Of a stretch of DNA of 64,000 nucleotides, positions 60,701 to 64,000 are shown piece by piece. The notes under the pieces were generated by a model that worked only from the letters and a program-made list of their open reading frames with translations, did not search any database and was not told where the DNA came from. Source of the DNA: Arcticibacter tournemirensis (GTDB taxonomy: Bacteria; Bacteroidota; Bacteroidia; Sphingobacteriales; Sphingobacteriaceae); contig NZ_VFPL01000001.1 of assembly GCF_006716645.1 (NCBI RefSeq), positions 1,860,001 to 1,924,000 on the forward strand, read 5' to 3'. Positions within the stretch are counted from its first letter, which is position 1. Each line of letters opens with the position of its first letter. Made by a program: the position numbers and the translations under genes.

Positions 60701-61265
60701 GCTGGATAAGGAGACCATGCATACTGTAATGAAGTATACCAATGCAATGGTTCTTAAGGGTGGTAAATCTAATCATAGACTGCTTGACGAGGTGAGTTTA
60801 TTTATGAATAAGATTAAAACGGTTGTTCCCCGCTCTGGCTCGTCCTTAGCAGACAAGCCATTGAAAAAAAATAACTCTACGATGGAAAAGGCTTTGAAAG
60901 GTAAATATGTATTGGTTGTGGATGATGATATGCGTAATATATTCGCTTTATCAAGCGCTCTTCAAGACTTTGAATTGAAAATTGAAATTGCCAACAACGG
61001 TAAAGAGGCGTTACAGCAGCTTGAGGAGCATCCTGATATTGATATTGTTTTAATGGATCTTATGATGCCGGAAATGGACGGTTATGAAGCTATTAGGGAA
61101 ATCAGGAAACAATATCAATACCGCGATCTTCCTGTAATAGCACTCACGGCTAAAGCGATGAAGAATGATCGTGAAAAATGCGTGGAGGCAGGTGCAAATG
61201 ATTATATTTCAAAGCCGCTGGATATCAACAAACTGCTGTCCATGATGCGGGTTTGGTTGAGTTAA
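57765..61265 (+). CDS. CHASE3-GAF hybrid histidine kinase with three receivers
   Basis: An 1166-residue membrane kinase. TM1 (about 11-31) and TM2 (about 184-206) enclose a CHASE3 domain (NAETNQRGYVITPLNSFLRSYRQEV). A GAF domain follows (about 255-395), then a long coiled coil (about 400-480), the kinase core with His498 in FLANMSHELRTPLNSI and HATPase boxes, and three receivers (about 770-890, 895-1015, 1045-1165). Receivers one and three have full Asp/Asp/Lys sets; the second ends ending in LKGGKS, lacking the KP motif, and may be degenerate. A CheR-type gene follows after 7 bp, forming a probable operon. Confidence 0.92.
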   Translation: MRKLSFQQQVLTGFGLALFIVFLLAIVSFVSIQDQRDDIEWVEEAERMISLNANIQQKLTNAETNQRGYVITPLNSFLRSYRQEVNQVMPMISELRRMADDNPRQLKNIDSLNYYAGRKIDEMEGIIDSISSGASFNTTRLKVHVVYAQFLMNKVHEFIVRIENEENKLLEDRQKESAEAGSRTLAIILTGSFLIFCLLLLVFSFIRKTFKHQKLIEERIRDANIELRHITGENEKKNWILTGSSEVDAAIRGELDITKLSGNVITVLAKYVDARVGALYLSGETGTLTLSGSYALRGMEGKARQFEPGEGLIGQVALEKTAVVFSDVPEDYIRIESGTGDTAPRSLLIQPILFEDEVKGVLELGFTFDISEIKIAFIREVVDAIGIAINTAQARVRLRNLVNQTRQQAEELESQHEELRAANEELLQKTHQLQASEEELTVQQEELRQMNAELEEKAEMLEERNRIIEKTKEAIDLKAQELEQTGRYKSEFLANMSHELRTPLNSILILAKILKENKQENLTADQIKYAGVIHNAGSDLLTLINDILDLSKIESGKLDLTIEEVSLDELRDDMISLFAEVANSKGITFSYQISPGVSDSIISDKLRIEQVLKNLLSNAFKFTPEKGSVTVSVSKAGPETVYTNKALYAASEVISFQVKDTGIGISGDQQKVIFEAFKQADGSTSRKYGGTGLGLSICRELVHLLQGEIKVESQFKQGSTFTLLLPIEGESAEAAPVEQDEHKHPDLNVNPETLTKSDSEASKLSSSENIHTLLIIEDDEIFANQLREYALERNFRPLIASQGDVGLKMAQEQQPDAIVLDIKLPVMDGWTVLKRLKEDIRTKDIPVHLMSSGDAAKSKVRKEGAVGFLQKPVDKEQLDEIFDSLIVDREESALCKVLVVEDQKVVSEVLAGELSARNIAVVQAFDGKEALNILEKDMQFDCIILDLRLPDISGVELLKKIKEDARLNRIPVVINTAMELDKETMHTVMKYTNAMVLKGGKSNHRLLDEVSLFMNKIKTVVPRSGSSLADKPLKKNNSTMEKALKGKYVLVVDDDMRNIFALSSALQDFELKIEIANNGKEALQQLEEHPDIDIVLMDLMMPEMDGYEAIREIRKQYQYRDLPVIALTAKAMKNDREKCVEAGANDYISKPLDINKLLSMMRVWLS

Positions 61266-61272
61266 ATTTATA

Positions 61273-62103
61273 TTGAAGCCTGTGCATAACGAAAAACTTA
61301 CATCGGAAGAACTTGAGGAATTGATTAACTGGATCAATAATATTCACGGCTTCAGTTTTGATGGTTATTCAAGAGCCTCTCTGAAGAGGCGGGTGGCACG
61401 TCTTCTCGAACTGCGGAATTTTTCTTTTTATGATTTGAAGGGACTTTTGATCAACGATCTTGATTTTTTTGAAGAATTCATCATTGACGTTACTGTAAAT
61501 GTCACGGAGATGTTTAGAGACCCTTTGTTTTTCGGAGCGTTAAAACAAAATGTATTTCCCTATCTCGCTTCTTTTCAGGAGATTAAGATATGGAGCGCAG
61601 GGTGTTCGACAGGGGAAGAAGTATATTCGCTGGGCGTCTTATTAGAGCGCGATGGTTTATATAAAAGAACGTTCCTATATGGGACGGACATCAATCCAAA
61701 GGCGATAGAAACGGCCCGGAGAGGAATTTATAGTTTGTCGAACATGAAACAGTATTCAGAAAATTACAACAGGATAGGTATTGCCGGATCTTTATCCGAC
61801 TTTTATCTAGCTCAGTATGATGCCGCTCTGATCGCCGGTCAGCTGAAAAAGAACACGTTGTTTTCTGTTCATAATTTAGTATCAGACGGAGTATTCAATG
61901 AGTTTCAGATGATTTGTTGCCGGAATGTCCTCATTTATTTTAACGCAGAGCTACAGCAAAGAGTCCTGCAGCTTTTCTATGATAGTTTATGTCCCTTAGG
62001 CTTTTTATGCCTCGGTGCAAAGGAGATACTTCGGGGTACAGAGCTTTCAAAGAGGTTTAGAATTATAGACAAATTTCAGAATATTTATCAGAAAATTTCG
62101 TGA
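61273..62103 (+). CDS. CheR-type protein glutamate methyltransferase
   Basis: A 276-residue SAM-dependent methyltransferase. A CheR N-terminal helical domain (GFSFDGYSRASLKRRVARLLE) precedes the SAM fold with IKIWSAGCSTGEEVYSLGVLL, LYGTDINPKAIETARRGIYS, MICCRNVLIYFNAELQQRVL and GFLCLGAKEI. Start TTG 61273 is the only credible option, because a stop lies four codons upstream and no ATG occurs until the core. No chemotaxis receptor is in the window. Stand-alone CheR proteins beside hybrid kinases modify kinase input domains, probably the CHASE3 kinase. The usual cheB partner is missing. Confidence 0.92.
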   Translation: MKPVHNEKLTSEELEELINWINNIHGFSFDGYSRASLKRRVARLLELRNFSFYDLKGLLINDLDFFEEFIIDVTVNVTEMFRDPLFFGALKQNVFPYLASFQEIKIWSAGCSTGEEVYSLGVLLERDGLYKRTFLYGTDINPKAIETARRGIYSLSNMKQYSENYNRIGIAGSLSDFYLAQYDAALIAGQLKKNTLFSVHNLVSDGVFNEFQMICCRNVLIYFNAELQQRVLQLFYDSLCPLGFLCLGAKEILRGTELSKRFRIIDKFQNIYQKIS

Positions 62104-62144
62104 AGCTAGAATTAGTCACGCCTTCATAATATTTTAACGTTCAG

Positions 62145-62261
62145 ATGCAACCTTTAGGAGTATTGCAGACGTATACAACGGTAAAGGCTCATGCACTAAA
62201 CAGCAGTAGCCTGCCTATACAGTTGAATATTTTAAAGGGCGAAGGCTTTATCTTCACATAA
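62145..62261 (+). CDS. possible 38-residue small ORF between cheR and the REC-HK-REC gene
   Basis: The frame starts ATG 62145 and stops TAA 62261, coding a peptide beginning MQPLGVLQTYTTVKAHALN. It fills most of the 175-bp gap where a cheB gene is often found in comparable clusters. It could be a chance frame. No hydrophobic segment or recognisable motif is present. Confidence 0.25.
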   Translation: MQPLGVLQTYTTVKAHALNSSSLPIQLNILKGEGFIFT

Positions 62262-62278
62262 AGAATATACTTAAAATA

Positions 62279-63874
62279 ATGGATTTAATTAAGCTGTTGA
62301 TAGTTGATGACAGACCCGAGAATATCGTTGCTCTTGAAGCTTTGCTAAAGCGCGATGAGATCGAGCTTATAACCACAACTTCTCCCAATGAGGCTCTAAG
62401 AATCTGTTGGGAGCAGGATATTGCTATTGCACTTATCGATGTTCAAATGCCTGAAATGGATGGATTTGAGCTTGTGGAGATCCTGAAAAGCAATCCGCGA
62501 ACACGCGAAATGCTGGTAATATTTGTGACGGCAATTTCAACTGAAACAAAATACGCCGTACGGGGCCTGTCGGTTGGAGCTGTTGATTATTTGTATAAAC
62601 CTCTTGACCCATATATAACTTCTGCTAAGGTTGATTCCTTTATACAGTTGGTGCGGTATCAGCGGGAGATTAAACGTAAGAATGAAGAGCTTGAGAGTTA
62701 TCAGAAGGAGCTTATCAAGGCGAAAGACCTGGCTATCCAGGGAAGGAAAACCAAGGAAAGCTTCCTGGCGAATATGAGCCATGAAATTCGTACTCCTATA
62801 AATGGTATTCTTGGACTGATCTACTTGCTTCAGAATTCGAATCTCGATGATGAACAGAAAAGAATCATCGAATTGCTAAAAGACTCATCAGAGTCGCTTC
62901 TGGGAGTAATCAATGATATTCTTGATTTTTCGAAAATAGAAGCAGGAAAGTTTAAGATTGTTCGATCTGAAACCCGGATTACTCATGTTGTTGGGTCCGT
63001 AACAGGACTTTTAAAAGCCAAAGCCGATGAAAAAGGGCTTTTGATGAATGTTTTAGTAGACGAAAATGTTCCTCCACTTGTAATAGCAGATGCTCTTCGC
63101 TTAAATCAGATCCTGCTTAACCTTTTAAGTAATGCTATTAAGTTTACAGAGAGAGGAACAGTGTCGTTGTTTGTTAAGGCTCCTGAGAGTAAAGGTAGCC
63201 TCACCCGTTTGCAGTTTATAGTGAAGGATACCGGTATTGGTATTCCTGCCGACAAACATGACCGGATATTTGAAATTTTCGAGCAGGCAAACGAGAATAC
63301 CGGACATGTGTACGGAGGTACCGGACTGGGTCTTTCGATAGTTAAAAGATTAGCAGCCTTGATGGGCGGAGAGATTTCTGTTGAAAGCCAGGAGGGTGTT
63401 GGCAGTAGTTTTACTTTTGCTAACTGGTTCAAAGTAGTAATTGAGGACGCTGATAAAGTTTCGGTTAAGAGTATTTCGGCACTGGAGAAGTTTGACAATC
63501 TTAATATCCTTGTTGCCGAGGATAATACGATAAGTCAATTCATGATCAGAAAGATCCTTGCTGGCTGGAATATAAAGGCGGATATCGTAGAAAACGGGGC
63601 TCAGGTTTTGGAAAAAATAAATCAAAATAGATACGATCTGATCCTGATGGATACCTATATGCCTGTAATGGGAGGATATGAAGCAACCCGTAAAATACGT
63701 ACGGAAATGCCCGAGAACGTAAGGAATATACCGATTATATCCCTGTCGGCGGCCGTAATGGACGACGAAAAACAGGAAGCTTTAGATGCTGGTGTGAATG
63801 ATATTTTAAGTAAGCCTTTTGATCTCAATGCATTACACCAAATGATCGACCGGTATATCCGGAAGGCTGACTGA
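62279..63874 (+). CDS. REC-HK-REC hybrid kinase
   Basis: A 531-residue soluble kinase with no membrane helix. An N-terminal receiver (LLIVDDRPENIVALEALL, Asp54 in ALIDVQMPEMDGF, Lys in YLYKPLD) leads into a short coiled coil, the kinase core with His168 in SFLANMSHEIRTPINGI, HATPase boxes (LLNLLSNAIKFTERG, VKDTGIGIP, GTGLGLSIVKRL) and a C-terminal receiver (NILVAEDNTISQ, Asp458 in LILMDTYMPVMGGY). The first receiver probably takes signal from the CHASE3 kinase system upstream, and the last passes it on. Confidence 0.92.
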   Translation: MDLIKLLIVDDRPENIVALEALLKRDEIELITTTSPNEALRICWEQDIAIALIDVQMPEMDGFELVEILKSNPRTREMLVIFVTAISTETKYAVRGLSVGAVDYLYKPLDPYITSAKVDSFIQLVRYQREIKRKNEELESYQKELIKAKDLAIQGRKTKESFLANMSHEIRTPINGILGLIYLLQNSNLDDEQKRIIELLKDSSESLLGVINDILDFSKIEAGKFKIVRSETRITHVVGSVTGLLKAKADEKGLLMNVLVDENVPPLVIADALRLNQILLNLLSNAIKFTERGTVSLFVKAPESKGSLTRLQFIVKDTGIGIPADKHDRIFEIFEQANENTGHVYGGTGLGLSIVKRLAALMGGEISVESQEGVGSSFTFANWFKVVIEDADKVSVKSISALEKFDNLNILVAEDNTISQFMIRKILAGWNIKADIVENGAQVLEKINQNRYDLILMDTYMPVMGGYEATRKIRTEMPENVRNIPIISLSAAVMDDEKQEALDAGVNDILSKPFDLNALHQMIDRYIRKAD

Positions 63875-63968
63875 ATTAAATCTCGTAAGTCGGAATTAGA
63901 TATATCGGAGGGCCAACAACTGCCATTGCTTCTTATGAGTTTGCACGCCTCATTTTTTTAATAATAAA

Positions 63969-63999
63969 TTTGATAATCTTATAAAAAGGCGTACTTTTG
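63969..63999 (+). promoter_or_regulatory. Bacteroidota-type promoter at the window edge
   Basis: TTTG (63969-63972), a 19-bp spacer, and TACTTTTG (63992-63999) fit the TTTG/TAnnTTTG consensus with ideal spacing. It points to a gene beyond the right edge. Confidence 0.7.
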
Positions 64000-64000
64000 C

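Noticed and set aside
1-64000. tRNA or rRNA genes
   Set aside because: I saw no cloverleaf-like CCA-ended or rRNA-like segments; a covariance-model scan would be needed to exclude short RNAs.

Overview
The window comes from a Bacteroidota genome, most likely a Sphingobacteriaceae (Pedobacter-like) bacterium. The evidence is two SusC/SusD pairs, an ECF sigma/FecR pair, Bacteroidota-type promoter motifs (TTTG ... TAnnTTTG), few strong Shine-Dalgarno sites, a glycine-rich RRM protein, and a DnaQ-type exonuclease/GIY-YIG fusion. I cannot fix the genus from sequence reading alone.

Layout. 1-490: 5' end of an IS1182-type transposase (minus strand) with a hairpin. 492-3669: three exported proteins (phosphodiester glycosidase-like, sugar isomerase-like TIM barrel, DUF218). 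3816-6660: an NtrC-type regulator and its membrane kinase. 6808-7158: RRM protein. 7418-16671: ECF sigma factor, a minus-strand orphan gene, FecR anti-sigma factor, STN-containing SusC, SusD, and a DUF1735/discoidin-type surface lipoprotein, closed by a strong terminator. 16833-28855: GH35, multidomain GH29, GH20, an IS110-family element, two alpha/beta hydrolases and a Tat-exported glycosylasparaginase. 28989-31067: CutC and a ROK regulator. 31162-32197: a complete IS982 element with perfect ends and a 9-bp target duplication. 32219-48681: second SusC/SusD, GH29, CBM9-like protein, GHL10-like protein, GH92, GH2 and GH3. 48818-52371: a CPA2 antiporter and the exonuclease/GIY-YIG fusion. 52577-63874: a hybrid kinase, a convergent NtrC-type regulator, two stress-type four-helix proteins (one with an in-frame stop), a large CHASE3/GAF hybrid kinase, a CheR-type methyltransferase and a REC-HK-REC protein.

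How it works together. Fucosidases, beta-galactosidase, hexosaminidase, GH92 alpha-mannosidase, GH2 beta-mannosidase-like enzyme and aspartylglucosaminidase together match the linkages of a complex eukaryotic N-glycan, including the terminal GlcNAc-Asn bond. The two SusCD pairs would import the pieces. The first pair is probably controlled by the sigma/FecR relay through its STN domain, and the second possibly by the ROK regulator.

The most unusual signal is a set of six intergenic arrays with a 7-nt period. All lie between same-strand genes and start at, or within about 10 nt of, an upstream stop codon. Two have been absorbed into the C-termini of GH20 and GH3. Other points of interest: a structured left end of the IS110 element (candidate bridge RNA), a single premature TAA in a DUF892 gene, an AT-rich orphan gene splitting the sigma/anti-sigma pair, and the IS982 insertion 21 bp before the second susC.
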